A stretch of 64,000 nt of DNA, taken from contig NZ_BCVC01000002.1 of NCBI RefSeq assembly GCF_001591545.1, positions 310,001 through 374,000 on the forward strand, read 5' to 3'. Of the stretch, positions 1 through 9,535 are shown in pieces. The stretch's first letter is position 1, and each line of letters begins with the position of its first letter. The translations under genes and the position numbers were made by a program. The notes under the pieces were generated by a model. The model was given only the letters and a program-made list of their open reading frames with translations. It made no database searches and was not told where the DNA came from. This stretch comes from Lederbergia lenta NBRC 16444. Lineage in GTDB: Bacteria; Bacillota; Bacilli; Bacillales; Bacillaceae_C.

Positions 1-142
1 CGTTTCTCATCAATTACGTTTTTTGAAAAACTTAAGATTGGTTAAATATAGAAGAGAAGGAACGAGCCTTTATTATTCGCATGATGATGATCATGTAATG
101 AACATGTTAGAACATACAATCGACCATGCGATGCATCACTAA
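1..142 (+). CDS. ArsR/SmtB metal-sensing repressor, C-terminal part only
   Basis: The reading frame is open from base 2 and stops at 140-142, giving the last 46 residues of a winged-helix repressor; the 5' part lies outside the window. Visible are the end of the recognition helix and wing ([18 protein letters not shown]) and a histidine-rich tail ending in DHAMHH, as in CzrA/CadC-like proteins that release DNA on binding Zn or Cd. It is very similar to the complete ArsR protein at 48546-48881 in this window. It lies directly upstream of, and co-directional with, the CadA-type ATPase, the usual repressor-pump pairing. Confidence 0.85.
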   Translation, partial: VSHQLRFLKNLRLVKYRREGTSLYYSHDDDHVMNMLEHTIDHAMHH

Positions 143-184
143 TTGTGTAAGGTAAAAGAAATCATGGATAAAGGAGGAACTAAG

Positions 185-2260
185 GTGGCTGAGTATAAGC
201 TTCGAGGGTTATCATGTGCAAACTGTGCCCGAGAAATAGAAGAAGAAATTCAGAAGCTTAACCATGGAGAAGACGCGAAAGTATTATTCAATTCCAGCAA
301 ACTTGTTGTCTCAGATGAAGTTGCTTTAGATAAAGTAGAAAAGATTCTAGCAGGTGATGGCGCAGCATTAATAAAAGAAGAAACATCAAATTCAGACCAT
401 AGCCTCACCCATGGAAGTGGGCGTAAATTGCTCATGTTAATTAGTTTGTCTGCACTTCTATTTGTAGCTGCAATCTTTGTCGAAAATCAATGGAGTTATT
501 TGATTGCAGTGCTTTTATATTTGACTGCTGCAGCATTGAGCGGTTATTCTACTTTTTTAAAGGGGTTAAAAAATCTTTTTAAGTTTAAATTTAATATTGA
601 CACGTTGATGACAATTGCATTAATCGGCGCATTTGGTATTGGTGAGTGGAAAGAAGGAACGCTCGTCGCGATTCTCTTTGGCATAAACGAGTATCTTGAA
701 GGACTAGGTATGGAAAAAGCGAGAAAGTCAATGGAAACCTTGCTTAAAGTTGCACCTAAAGAAGCGATACTTATACAAGAGAATGGAGAAAAAGTCATTC
801 CGATTGCTGACTTACAAGTCGGAGATATTGTTCTTGTCAAGGCAGGGGCCAAAATTCCATCTGATGGAACAGTGGAAAGTGGTAAAAGTTCTGTAAATGA
901 AGCCGCAATTACTGGTGAATCCATGCCTGTAGATAAAACACCTGGTGAGAAGGTATTTGGCGGAAGTATTAATAATGAAGGTGTCTTAAAAGTAAAAATA
1001 TTCAAAGCTTATGAGGACTCTTCTCTTGCAAAAATCTTACACTTAGTAGAAGAAGCGCAAGAAACAAAGACACCAACGGAACAATTTATTAATAAGTTTG
1101 CAAAATATTATACCCCAATTATTATGGTGATTGCTGTAATCGTGATGGTTGTACCTCCTTTACTTGGTGGTGATTGGGGATCATCGTTTTATCAGGGTCT
1201 CGCAGTATTAATTGTCGGTTGTCCATGTGCGCTAATTATTTCATCGCCGATTGCGATTGTTTCTGGAATTGCTCGAAATGCACGTAATGGAATATTGATC
1301 AAAGGTGGCGTCTTTCTAGAACAACTTGGTCATATCAAAACAGTGGCTTTTGACAAAACAGGGACACTTACGATGGGTGAACCTCATGTTGAAAAAATGA
1401 ATGTGTATAATGAATCATTGTTTTTACAAGTTGCTGGATCAATCGAAAGTTCATCATCGCATCCATTGGCGAAAGCGGTCATGAAAAAGGTAAGCGAATA
1501 TAATATTTCACTTGATGAGCCGTCTGAGATTGACACGATAGCTGGCCAAGGAATTGAAGCGGTTCTGAACGGGGAAAAATATTGGCTTGGAAACGAGGCG
1601 AGTATTCCTGTTGCAGCTCTTACGGACGACATACAGTCAGAAATCGCAAAATATAAAGAGGATGGATTAACGATTGTTGCCGTTTCTGATCAAGTACATG
1701 TACTGGGGCTCTTTGGAATCGCTGATGAAATACGTGCTGAAAGTAAAGACATTGTATCTGCATTATACGATGCTGGTGTGCAGGAAGTTGTCATGCTAAC
1801 AGGCGATCATGAAATGACAGCAAAGAAGGTAGCGAATGCAACAGGTTTAACAAATTATTATGCAAATTTACTACCTGATATGAAAGTGGAAAAAGTAAAG
1901 GAATTGACGGCACAAGGAAAAACTGCCATGGTTGGTGATGGTATAAACGATGCGCCTGCGCTTGCAACCGCCGATCTTGGTATTGCAATGGGGAAAGGAA
2001 CAGACAGTGCGATTGAAACAGCAGATATTGTATTAATGCAAGATCATCTAGGTAAATTACCAGAGGCTGTTCGCATAGCCAAAAAGGTAAATACTATCAT
2101 AAAAATGAATATTTCGATTGCATTAGGTCTGAAGATCATCGCACTTCTTTTGACGATACCAGGTTTGCTTACATTGTGGATCGCGATCCTTTCAGACATG
2201 GGAGCAACAGTGCTCGTTACTCTAATTAGCTTAACCGTACTGATTGAAAAAAGGAAATAA
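185..2260 (+). CDS. cadA: CadA-type Cd/Zn/Co-exporting P1B ATPase
   Basis: Integral membrane pump that uses ATP to expel divalent soft metals. The GTG at 185 is preferred because AAGGAGG at 171-177 sits 7 nt upstream; longer starts at 143 (TTG) or 164 (ATG) would run through that site. In order along about 691 residues: an N-terminal heavy-metal domain with CANC near residues 11-14, paired hydrophobic helices, an actuator domain with TGES, the CPC metal site near 346-348, the phosphorylation motif DKTGT near 390, SSHPLA of the nucleotide domain, GDGIND near 584-589, and two C-terminal helices. CPC with a single CxxC domain favours the Zn/Cd/Co class over copper, but the exact metal cannot be read from sequence alone. 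Probably controlled by the ArsR protein just upstream. Confidence 0.9.
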   Translation: MAEYKLRGLSCANCAREIEEEIQKLNHGEDAKVLFNSSKLVVSDEVALDKVEKILAGDGAALIKEETSNSDHSLTHGSGRKLLMLISLSALLFVAAIFVENQWSYLIAVLLYLTAAALSGYSTFLKGLKNLFKFKFNIDTLMTIALIGAFGIGEWKEGTLVAILFGINEYLEGLGMEKARKSMETLLKVAPKEAILIQENGEKVIPIADLQVGDIVLVKAGAKIPSDGTVESGKSSVNEAAITGESMPVDKTPGEKVFGGSINNEGVLKVKIFKAYEDSSLAKILHLVEEAQETKTPTEQFINKFAKYYTPIIMVIAVIVMVVPPLLGGDWGSSFYQGLAVLIVGCPCALIISSPIAIVSGIARNARNGILIKGGVFLEQLGHIKTVAFDKTGTLTMGEPHVEKMNVYNESLFLQVAGSIESSSSHPLAKAVMKKVSEYNISLDEPSEIDTIAGQGIEAVLNGEKYWLGNEASIPVAALTDDIQSEIAKYKEDGLTIVAVSDQVHVLGLFGIADEIRAESKDIVSALYDAGVQEVVMLTGDHEMTAKKVANATGLTNYYANLLPDMKVEKVKELTAQGKTAMVGDGINDAPALATADLGIAMGKGTDSAIETADIVLMQDHLGKLPEAVRIAKKVNTIIKMNISIALGLKIIALLLTIPGLLTLWIAILSDMGATVLVTLISLTVLIEKRK

Positions 2261-2264
2261 CAAT

Positions 2265-2307
2265 AAGGTCAGGTTAAAACGTACTAGGTACAATTCAACC
2301 TGACCTT
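2265..2307 (+). terminator. Inverted repeat after cadA, probable terminator
   Basis: AAGGTCAGGTT at 2265-2275 is perfectly complementary to AACCTGACCTT at 2297-2307 (11 bp stem, 21-nt loop). It lies just after the cadA stop and before the phoP ribosome site. The U-tract is poor (CCGTTTG), so termination strength is uncertain. Confidence 0.55.
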
Positions 2308-2328
2308 CCGTTTGTGGGAGGGATAGTC

Positions 2329-3033
2329 ATGGAGAAAATACTTGTAGTGGATGACGAACCATCGATTGTTACATTGTTGAAATTTAATCTAGAGAAAGCG
2401 GGCTTTGCAGTATTAACAGCTGAAGACGGAAAAGCGGGTTATACAATCGCCCTGGAAGAAAAGCCTGATTTAATTGTATTAGATTTGATGCTTCCATTCA
2501 TGGATGGCATGGATGTGTGCAAAAAACTAAGACAGGAAAAAGTCGAAACGCCAATTCTGATGTTGACAGCTCGTGATGATGAATTTGATAAAGTACTTGG
2601 ACTAGAACTTGGCGCAGATGATTATTTAACAAAGCCTTTTAGTCCTCGTGAAGTAGTGGCTAGAGTAAAGGCTATTTTAAGACGGGTGAATAAGGATGAT
2701 AAGAATTCAACCAGTGAGACGGATGAAAAATCTTATATTCAAATAGGCGAACTTATCATTTATCCTGAAAGATATGAAGCGATGATGAATGGTAACATTT
2801 TAGAATTGACGCCTAAGGAATTTGAGCTATTGCTTTACTTGGCACACAATCAAAGGAAAGTGTTGAATCGTGATCAACTGCTCACTGCAGTGTGGAACTA
2901 TGATTTTGCAGGTGACTCACGAATTGTGGATGTTCATATCAGTCATTTACGGGAAAAAATAGAAGCAGATAAGAGGAAGCCACTTTATATTAAAACCGTT
3001 CGCGGTTTCGGCTATAAATTGGAGAGACCATAA
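2329..3033 (+). CDS. phoP: Response regulator PhoP (phosphate starvation)
   Basis: Cytoplasmic OmpR-type response regulator that, when phosphorylated by PhoR, binds PHO boxes to switch on phosphate uptake genes. The ATG at 2329 has GGGAGG at 2317-2322; the GTG at 2314 lies upstream of that site and is unlikely. The 234-residue protein has a receiver domain with acidic pair D8-D9, phospho-acceptor D52 and conserved K102, then a C-terminal winged-helix DNA-binding domain. It overlaps phoR by one base (TAATG), so the pair is translationally coupled. The PhoP assignment rests on family features, the partner kinase and the pst operon immediately downstream. Confidence 0.92.
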   Translation: MEKILVVDDEPSIVTLLKFNLEKAGFAVLTAEDGKAGYTIALEEKPDLIVLDLMLPFMDGMDVCKKLRQEKVETPILMLTARDDEFDKVLGLELGADDYLTKPFSPREVVARVKAILRRVNKDDKNSTSETDEKSYIQIGELIIYPERYEAMMNGNILELTPKEFELLLYLAHNQRKVLNRDQLLTAVWNYDFAGDSRIVDVHISHLREKIEADKRKPLYIKTVRGFGYKLERP

Positions 3034-4796
3034 TGCATAGACTATGGGTTAGGATCACCCTCTCGTTTTTAATATTATTATCATCGGTGTTTCTCATAGC
3101 CGGATTTTTTCTAGCTGATATTTTGAAAAATACATATTTGGAATTAAAAGAAGAACATCTACACCAAACAGCAGCTGTCATACTAAAAGCGATTGAAATA
3201 GACGAAAGCAATCGCGATTTACAAGAAAGAATAAAGGATTTATCAATGCCCATGGACGCTCGAATTACGCTGATTGATCTTGATGGTAATGTTTTAGCAG
3301 ATTCTGAAGATGATCCGAAAAAGATGGGAAATCACGCCAATAGGCCAGAAGTTAAACAAATTATGGCTGAAAATAAAAAGTCGGGATTATCGGTCAGATA
3401 TAGTAAGACGCTTGGATTCCGAATGATGTATACTACTATCCCGATATATGAAGATGGAGAAATAAGCGGGGTAATGAGAACATCGCTCGTATTAAAGAAT
3501 ATTGATTCTGCGATTAATAAATTATGGATAAGTATTATATTTGTATTAGTAGCCGCTATTTTATTATCGACTATAATTGGTACTAGGATAGCAAAAGGAA
3601 TATCTCGACCGGTGGAAGAAATGATTGTTGTGACAGACAAATTGAAAAATAGTGACTATCATGCACGAGCGACAAGCAATCCAAAAGGAGAACTTGGTCA
3701 GTTGACCCAATCGATTAATGTGCTTGCCTCAAGTTTAAAAACGCAGATGGAAAAAATCGAAGAAAACGAACAGCAACTTACAGGCGTTTTAGCGAATATG
3801 ATGAGTGGAGTTTTGCTCGTTAATACGGAAGGGCGTATTTTACTAGCAAATAGGGCTATTGGCCATTTACTAGGAGAGGAATCAGAGAATTTTACCGGTA
3901 AGTTGCATTTGGAAGTAGGTAGGAGTGTAGAATTAAGTACTTTAATCGAAGAATGTCTGAAAAATGGAGTAGAAATCCGAGAAGAAGTCCGAATATTTTT
4001 TCCGAAAGAAAGGATACTGGATGCACACCTAGCCCCCTATGTAGATGATCTGGGAGAAACGAAAGGTATAGTAGCAGTGCTCCATGATGTATCTGACATT
4101 CGCAGACTTGAAAAAATGAGAAGTGAGTTTGTTGCGAACGTCTCTCATGAATTAAAAACGCCGGTTACATCTGTAAAAGGATTTGCCGAAACATTGCTTG
4201 ATGGAGCTTTGGAAGATGAAGAGATTTTGCGTAGCTTTCTAACGATCATTTATGATGAAAGTGAGCGGCTGCATCGTTTAATTAATGATATTCTTGACCT
4301 ATCCAGTATTGAGCAACTTCAAATTCCGCTAAAGGTTGAAAATATTAACTTAACAAAGGCTGTATACGGAACGGTAGAGACTGTTATAGAGACAGCCATA
4401 AAAAAGAAAGTAAAAATAAAGCTTCCTAAGAAGAAAGACGTCTGGATTCAAGGTGAAAAAGATCGGATTCAGCAAATTATTCTGAACCTAACTTCTAATG
4501 CCATTGCCTATACACCTGAAAATGGTCAGATCTCGATTGGGATTACTGAAGGTAAAACGGATGTTGAATTGCAAATTGCTGATTCTGGGATAGGTATCAA
4601 TCAATCAGATCTACCACGTATTTTTGAAAGATTCTATAGAGTGGACAAAGCTAGATCACGTGTTTCTGGTGGGACAGGTCTTGGACTTGCCATTGTTAAG
4701 CATTTAGTTGACGCACATCGAGGTACAATAGAAGTGAATAGTGTGGAAGGGGAAGGTACGATATTCATCATTTCTCTGCCTAAAAAACAAGCATAA
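3033..4796 (+). CDS. phoR: Sensor histidine kinase PhoR
   Basis: Membrane sensor kinase partner of PhoP. The 587 residues hold a first membrane helix (about 8-29), an extracytoplasmic sensor, a second helix (about 164-186), a HAMP segment (187-240), a PAS domain (about 250-350), the phospho-acceptor H-box VSHELKTP with His near 372, and a C-terminal ATPase domain with the N-box and GGTGLGLAI. Length and domain order match B. subtilis PhoR (579 aa). In that organism PhoPR responds to wall teichoic acid synthesis under phosphate limitation; whether the same signal applies here is inference. Confidence 0.92.
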   Translation: MHRLWVRITLSFLILLSSVFLIAGFFLADILKNTYLELKEEHLHQTAAVILKAIEIDESNRDLQERIKDLSMPMDARITLIDLDGNVLADSEDDPKKMGNHANRPEVKQIMAENKKSGLSVRYSKTLGFRMMYTTIPIYEDGEISGVMRTSLVLKNIDSAINKLWISIIFVLVAAILLSTIIGTRIAKGISRPVEEMIVVTDKLKNSDYHARATSNPKGELGQLTQSINVLASSLKTQMEKIEENEQQLTGVLANMMSGVLLVNTEGRILLANRAIGHLLGEESENFTGKLHLEVGRSVELSTLIEECLKNGVEIREEVRIFFPKERILDAHLAPYVDDLGETKGIVAVLHDVSDIRRLEKMRSEFVANVSHELKTPVTSVKGFAETLLDGALEDEEILRSFLTIIYDESERLHRLINDILDLSSIEQLQIPLKVENINLTKAVYGTVETVIETAIKKKVKIKLPKKKDVWIQGEKDRIQQIILNLTSNAIAYTPENGQISIGITEGKTDVELQIADSGIGINQSDLPRIFERFYRVDKARSRVSGGTGLGLAIVKHLVDAHRGTIEVNSVEGEGTIFIISLPKKQA

Positions 4797-4832
4797 AACT
4801 CGCATTCTTAATATAAGGGTGCGAGTTTTTTT
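4796..4832 (+). terminator. Rho-independent terminator after phoR
   Basis: AAACTCGCA at 4796-4804 pairs with TGCGAGTTT at 4820-4828, followed by an uninterrupted T-run to 4832. It starts on the last base of the phoR stop codon, so it ends the phoPR transcript before the pst operon. Confidence 0.9.
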
Positions 4833-4837
4833 GTTCC

Positions 4838-4957
4838 TTTCGCTTTCCTTGATATCTAGCCCCTCGAGGTCACAAGTCAATTTGCTGTAGTGGTTAAAGG
4901 AGCTGCCTCCTCGCAATTTGTCTTGAGCTTGTTTGGGCTAACGGAGGCGCTTCCACT
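4838..4957 (+). repeat. Dispersed intergenic repeat, copy A (degenerate)
   Basis: Begins CGCTTTCCTTGATATCTAGC and ends GGCGCTTCCACT at 4946-4957. It shares CTCGAGGTCA-AAG-CAAT with the reverse complement of copy B (36892-37036) and the GGCGCTTCCACT end with copy C (42335-42478). No coding potential is seen. It fills most of the phoR-pstS spacer and stops directly before the PHO boxes. Confidence 0.65.
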
Positions 4958-4960
4958 ATC

Positions 4961-5021
4961 TTTACAATATCTTAACAATAGATTCATATGAACTTAAACA
5001 TGGGGAGTTATATTGTATATG
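4961..5021 (+). promoter_or_regulatory. PhoP-binding PHO-box array and pst promoter
   Basis: TTTACA (4961), TTAACA (4972), TTCATA (4983) and TTAAAC (4994) are spaced exactly 11 nt apart, the TT(A/T/C)ACA tandem array that Bacillus PhoP dimers occupy. Candidate -10 hexamers TATATT (5009-5014) or TATATG (5016-5021) follow. No good -35 is present, as expected for an activated promoter. It would drive pstS onward under phosphate starvation. Confidence 0.8.
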
Positions 5022-5065
5022 CAAGGAGTTACTAGAGTATAAAAATAAGAGGTGGGGGTACACTC

Positions 5066-5974
5066 ATGAAAAAGAATATGTTAGCAATTTTTGGATTTGT
5101 ATTTATGCTCTCGATTATTATGGCAGGGTGTGGAAATAGTGAAGGTGCCGAATCAAGTGCAGGAGATAAAACTAATGGTAAAGATGATGCAGCTACCGTA
5201 TCTGGAGCGATTACTGCCGTTGGGTCAAGTGCTTTACAACCATTAGTAGAAGCTGCTTCTCAACAGTTCTCAACAGAAAATGCCGGTGCAGTGATTAATG
5301 TACAAGGCGGTGGAAGTGGGACAGGCTTAAGTAAAATTAGCGAAGGCGCAGTTGATATAGGAAACTCAGATATTTTTGCAGAGGAAAAAGACGGGATTGA
5401 CACTGCAAAATTAGTAGACCATAAAGTAGCAGTTGTAGGAATGGGTCCAGTTGTTCATCCGGATGTGAATGTTCAAGATATTACACAAGAACAGTTGATT
5501 GATATTTTCACAGGTAAAATTAAAAACTGGAAAGAAATCGGTGGGGCTGATCAAGATATTATCGTGATCAACCGTGCACAAGGATCAGGTACACGGGCAA
5601 CTTTTGAACAATTCGGTTTGAATGGTGCAGAGCCAGCTCAAGCACAAGAGCAAGATTCATCAGGTACTGTTAGAAAAATTGTTAGTGAAACACCAGGAGC
5701 TATTAGCTATCTAGCATTCTCCTATTTCGATGATTCGCTTGTTGCCCTGAAAGTTGATGGTAATGAACCAACTCAAGCAAATGTAGAAACAAATGATTGG
5801 AAAATTTGGGCATACCAACATATGTACACAAATGGCGAACCTTCAGGTTTGACGAAAGAATTCCTTGATTACATGTTATCACCTGAAGTGCAAGATAATT
5901 TGGTTCCAGAATTGGATTATTTGCCTGTAACAGGTATGCAAGTAGAACGTGATGCAGAAGGAAATGTGAAATAA
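5066..5974 (+). CDS. pstS: Phosphate ABC transporter substrate-binding lipoprotein PstS
   Basis: Surface lipoprotein that captures phosphate for the PstCAB importer. A signal peptide with lipobox IMAGC (Cys 22) anchors it outside the membrane. The mature part carries the phosphate-binding motifs GSSALQPL, GGGSGTGLS, GNSDIF and RAQGSGTRATF typical of PstS. Length (302 aa) is normal. It has a strong ribosome site and is first in the operon behind the PHO boxes. Confidence 0.95.
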   Translation: MKKNMLAIFGFVFMLSIIMAGCGNSEGAESSAGDKTNGKDDAATVSGAITAVGSSALQPLVEAASQQFSTENAGAVINVQGGGSGTGLSKISEGAVDIGNSDIFAEEKDGIDTAKLVDHKVAVVGMGPVVHPDVNVQDITQEQLIDIFTGKIKNWKEIGGADQDIIVINRAQGSGTRATFEQFGLNGAEPAQAQEQDSSGTVRKIVSETPGAISYLAFSYFDDSLVALKVDGNEPTQANVETNDWKIWAYQHMYTNGEPSGLTKEFLDYMLSPEVQDNLVPELDYLPVTGMQVERDAEGNVK

Positions 5975-5992
5975 TTTATTATGCATGGCTCT

Positions 5993-6012
5993 AGGTGGCT
6001 CAATAGCCACCT
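5993..6012 (+). terminator. Hairpin between pstS and pstC (attenuator or mRNA-end stabiliser)
   Basis: AGGTGGCT, loop CAAT, AGCCACCT: a perfect 8-bp stem with a 4-nt loop and no T-run. Position and shape fit a partial terminator or 3'-end stabiliser giving more PstS than membrane components, as known for several pst operons; its function here is inferred. Confidence 0.65.
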
Positions 6013-6042
6013 TAAGCTATTTCATAGGAAGGGGAAACATCT

Positions 6043-6975
6043 GTGGAAAAAATGCCAGAAGATATTTCGCTTCAACTATTGAAGCCGAATAAAAAGGTTA
6101 AAATTGAACGAATGGGAAAAATACTTGCATTTACAGCAGTGGGAATTACAATTGCCATTGCTTTTGCTATTTTATTTCTCGTTTCATCAAAGGGCTTATC
6201 TACATTTTACAGTAATAAGGGAAGTGTAATTGAATTTTTCACTGGTTTGAAATGGAATCCAGGAGCAGTGAATGAATTAGGTAAACCGATTATTGGTGCA
6301 CTACCATTTATCTTTGGATCCTTTGTTGTTACGATTTTATCCGCGCTCATTTGTGCGCCGCTTGCGATTGGTGCAGCTATTTTCATGACAGAAATATCAC
6401 CGAAGTTTGGCAAGAAAATACTTCAGCCTGTTATCGAATTATTAGTGGGCATTCCTTCTGTAGTTTATGGATTTATTGGATTGACCGTTGTAGTACCTTT
6501 CATTAGGGATCATCTTACAGGTAGTGGATTTGGGATAGCGGCCGGGACGATCGTATTGTCAGTAATGATTTTACCTACGATTACCAGTCTATCTACAGAT
6601 GCTATTAAAGGTGTGCCAAGACAGTTGCGAGAGGCGTCACTTGCATTAGGTGCGACTCGCTGGCAAACGATCTATCGGGTTATTTTGAAGACCGCACGAC
6701 CAGGTTTACTTACAGCAGTTATTTTTGGAATGGCTCGAGCATTTGGAGAAGCGTTAGCTGTACAAATGGTTATTGGGAATTCAGCAGTTATCCCGTCATC
6801 ACTGTTTGAACCGGCCTCTACTTTAACGAGTATTTTGACAATGGGAATGGGATATACAGTCATGGGTCAAGCGGAAAACAATGCATTATGGTCGCTTGCT
6901 CTTGTTTTACTCATCATGTCATTTATTTTTATCATTGCGGTTAGGATGATCGGGAAGGGGAAAAAGACAGCATGA
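6043..6975 (+). CDS. pstC: Phosphate ABC transporter permease PstC
   Basis: First of the two membrane permeases of the high-affinity phosphate importer. The GTG at 6043 follows GGAAGGGG at 6028-6034. About six membrane helices are visible, with the permease EAA-type loop near REASLALGATRWQTI, which contacts PstB. 310 residues is the usual length. The last 4 bases overlap the pstA start (ATGA), indicating coupled translation. Confidence 0.94.
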   Translation: MEKMPEDISLQLLKPNKKVKIERMGKILAFTAVGITIAIAFAILFLVSSKGLSTFYSNKGSVIEFFTGLKWNPGAVNELGKPIIGALPFIFGSFVVTILSALICAPLAIGAAIFMTEISPKFGKKILQPVIELLVGIPSVVYGFIGLTVVVPFIRDHLTGSGFGIAAGTIVLSVMILPTITSLSTDAIKGVPRQLREASLALGATRWQTIYRVILKTARPGLLTAVIFGMARAFGEALAVQMVIGNSAVIPSSLFEPASTLTSILTMGMGYTVMGQAENNALWSLALVLLIMSFIFIIAVRMIGKGKKTA

Positions 6976-7856
6976 ATGCTAAATTCGCAGATCGGTTAGC
7001 CACAGCAATTTTTTATGTGATCGCATTTATAATCGTGCTCATATTAGCTAGTTTGCTAGGTTATGTTTTATATAACGGTGTACCTAAATTAAGTTGGCAG
7101 TTTATCTCCTCCCCGCCACAAATATTTAAAACTGGAGGCGGTGTTGGACCACAGCTCTTCAATTCATTTTATTTACTTGTGCTTACAATGATTATTAGCA
7201 TTCCGATCTCACTCGGGGCTGGCATATATATGGCAGAGTATGCAAAGAAAAATGCGTGGACAGATTTTCTTCGTACGATGATCGAAGTGCTTTCGTCGCT
7301 TCCATCCATCGTCGTTGGATTGTTTGGTTTTTTATTTTTCGTTATTTACATGGGATGGGGATTCTCGATTCTTTCAGGTGCCCTCGCATTAGCAGTATTT
7401 AATTTACCATTAATGGTCCGCGTAGTGGAAGAATCCGTACGAAATATTCCGCAGCAGCAAAGAGAGGCGGGGTTAGCGCTCGGTGTATCAAGATGGGAAA
7501 CAATTACTACTATTGTACTTCCAGCAGCATTACCAGGGATTATTACCGGTGTTATTTTAGCATCAGGAAGAGTATTTGGTGAAGCAGCTGCACTCATATA
7601 TACAGCAGGTATGAGTACGCCTAATCTGGATTTCTCCAATTGGAATCCTTTTTCGCCAACTTCTCCACTCAATCCTATGCGACCAGCGGAAACATTGGCA
7701 GTTCATATATGGAAAATCAACGGGGAAGGAATTATGCCTGATGCAGCGGCAGTCTCTGACGGTGCAGCAGCATTACTTGTAATAGCAATTCTTATCTTTA
7801 ATCTTGGAGCACGCTGGATCGGTGGCTTGGTTCATCGGAAAATGACTTCAGCATAA
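6972..7856 (+). CDS. pstA: Phosphate ABC transporter permease PstA
   Basis: Second membrane permease of the phosphate importer, pairing with PstC. It has about six hydrophobic segments and the EAA-type loop [15 protein letters not shown], the coupling helix for PstB. 294 residues, normal for the family. The start overlaps the pstC stop by 4 nt, and a good ribosome site at its 3' end leads into pstB. Confidence 0.94.
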   Translation: MNAKFADRLATAIFYVIAFIIVLILASLLGYVLYNGVPKLSWQFISSPPQIFKTGGGVGPQLFNSFYLLVLTMIISIPISLGAGIYMAEYAKKNAWTDFLRTMIEVLSSLPSIVVGLFGFLFFVIYMGWGFSILSGALALAVFNLPLMVRVVEESVRNIPQQQREAGLALGVSRWETITTIVLPAALPGIITGVILASGRVFGEAAALIYTAGMSTPNLDFSNWNPFSPTSPLNPMRPAETLAVHIWKINGEGIMPDAAAVSDGAAALLVIAILIFNLGARWIGGLVHRKMTSA

Positions 7857-7872
7857 GCAGGAGGGTTTAGTG

Positions 7873-8706
7873 ATGGCAGCGATACTTGAAAGAAAAACGG
7901 AAGACGTGTTTAACAGGGGAAAACAGCCAGTTCATTCAGGTGCTGATTTACAGAAGATAGCGATGGAAACAATTGATTTAAGTGTACATTACGGTGAGAA
8001 AACCGCCATTCATCAAGTATCATTACGTTTCCCAGAAAAAAACGTAACGGCCTTAATTGGTCCTTCTGGATGTGGGAAGTCTACGTATTTACGTAGCTTA
8101 AATCGGATGAATGATGAGATAGAACAATGTAGAACAGACGGAAAAATTATGTATAAACAAGTAGATATTAATAGTGATGAAGCAAATGTTTTTGAAGTGA
8201 GAAAGCAAATTGGAATGGTTTTTCAGAAGCCCAATCCATTTGCTAAGTCTATTTTCAATAATATAGCATACGGTCCATCTCATCATGGGGTGAAAAATAA
8301 ACAGCAGCTACATGACATAGTGGAAGAAAGTTTACGTAAAGCAGCACTGTGGGATGAAGTAAAAGATCAACTTCACCGATCGGCTCTTGCTTTATCTGGT
8401 GGTCAACAACAACGCCTTTGTATTGCAAGGGCATTAGCAATGAAGCCTGAAGTACTACTTCTAGATGAACCAGCTTCAGCGCTTGATCCGGTTTCAACAG
8501 GTAAAATTGAAGAGTTAATAAGTGAGTTAAAACAAGAATTTACAATTATTATTGTTACACACAATATGCAGCAAGCAGCACGGATATCTGATCACACAGC
8601 ATTTTTCTATATGGGAGATGTCGTTGAATATGGGGAAACAGAACAAATATTCACGAATCCTCAAAAGCAGCAAACGGAAGATTATATTTCAGGTAATTTC
8701 AGCTAA
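7873..8706 (+). CDS. pstB: Phosphate ABC transporter ATPase PstB (first copy)
   Basis: ATP-hydrolysing subunit on the cytoplasmic face of PstCA. ATG 7873 is preferred over GTG 7870 because GGAGGG at 7860-7865 is then 7 nt away. Walker [11 protein letters not shown]-loop MVFQKPNPF, signature LSGGQQQRL, Walker [14 protein letters not shown] and the switch THNMQQAAR are all present. A second, closely related pstB follows after 14 nt, a tandem duplication also found in B. subtilis. This copy has an N-terminal extension of about 25 residues. Confidence 0.93.
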   Translation: MAAILERKTEDVFNRGKQPVHSGADLQKIAMETIDLSVHYGEKTAIHQVSLRFPEKNVTALIGPSGCGKSTYLRSLNRMNDEIEQCRTDGKIMYKQVDINSDEANVFEVRKQIGMVFQKPNPFAKSIFNNIAYGPSHHGVKNKQQLHDIVEESLRKAALWDEVKDQLHRSALALSGGQQQRLCIARALAMKPEVLLLDEPASALDPVSTGKIEELISELKQEFTIIIVTHNMQQAARISDHTAFFYMGDVVEYGETEQIFTNPQKQQTEDYISGNFS

Positions 8707-8720
8707 AAGGAGGGGATACG

Positions 8721-9512
8721 ATGTCCACAATGCTTTTGGAAAAAAATAAAGTGGCTGAAGAATTCGCCATTCGAACAGAACAATTGCAATTTTATTATGG
8801 AAAGAAACATGCGCTAATAGATATTAATCTAAATATTAAACAAAACTGTGCAACAGCGCTAATTGGTCCTTCTGGCTGTGGTAAATCTACTTTTTTGAGA
8901 ACATTAAACAGAATGAATGATTTGATAGATAACACGAGAACAGAAGGTAAGATTTTGATTGGCGACTGGAATGTGAATGATCCGAATATGGATGCAGTAG
9001 AGTTGCGAAAACGGGTCGGCATGGTATTTCAACAAGCGAATCCTTTCCCAATGTCAATCTATGACAATATTGCTTATGGACCACGTATTCATGGACGGAA
9101 GAGCAAAGCTGAGTTGGATGAATTAGTTGAGTCAAGCCTTCGTTCAGCAGCGCTTTGGGATGAGGTAAAAGATACATTGGGTAAGTCAGCATTGGGTTTA
9201 TCTGGTGGTCAGCAGCAACGTCTGGTTTTAGCTAGAGTCCTTGCTGTCAAGCCAGAGATTATATTAATGGATGAGCCTACCTCCGCTTTAGATCCTGTAT
9301 CCACGTTAAAGTTAGAGCAATTAATTTTAGAATTAAAACAGCAATATACGATTATTATCGTTACACATAATATGCAGCAGGCCGCTAGAGTCTCAGATGA
9401 GACTGCCTTTTTTCTAAATGGTGAGGTTGTAGAATTTTCCGACACAAATAGTATTTTTACAAATCCAGTAAATAAAAAAACAGAGGATTATATTACAGGT
9501 AGATTTGGTTAA
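8721..9512 (+). CDS. pstB: Phosphate ABC transporter ATPase PstB (second copy)
   Basis: Second PstB ATPase, 263 residues, with intact Walker A (GPSGCGKST), signature LSGGQQQRL, Walker B ([13 protein letters not shown]) and THNMQQAAR. It is clearly homologous to the upstream gene along its length but diverged, so the duplication is not recent. AAAGGAGG is at 8705-8712. Why two ATPases are kept is unknown; either could pair with PstCA. Confidence 0.93.
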   Translation: MSTMLLEKNKVAEEFAIRTEQLQFYYGKKHALIDINLNIKQNCATALIGPSGCGKSTFLRTLNRMNDLIDNTRTEGKILIGDWNVNDPNMDAVELRKRVGMVFQQANPFPMSIYDNIAYGPRIHGRKSKAELDELVESSLRSAALWDEVKDTLGKSALGLSGGQQQRLVLARVLAVKPEIILMDEPTSALDPVSTLKLEQLILELKQQYTIIIVTHNMQQAARVSDETAFFLNGEVVEFSDTNSIFTNPVNKKTEDYITGRFG

Positions 9513-9535
9513 TCATTTTCAAAGGGGGAGTTATA

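Noticed and set aside
7873..9512. Sequencing duplication of pstB
   Set aside because: The two ATPases differ throughout and have distinct N termini; tandem pstB genes are known in Bacillus.
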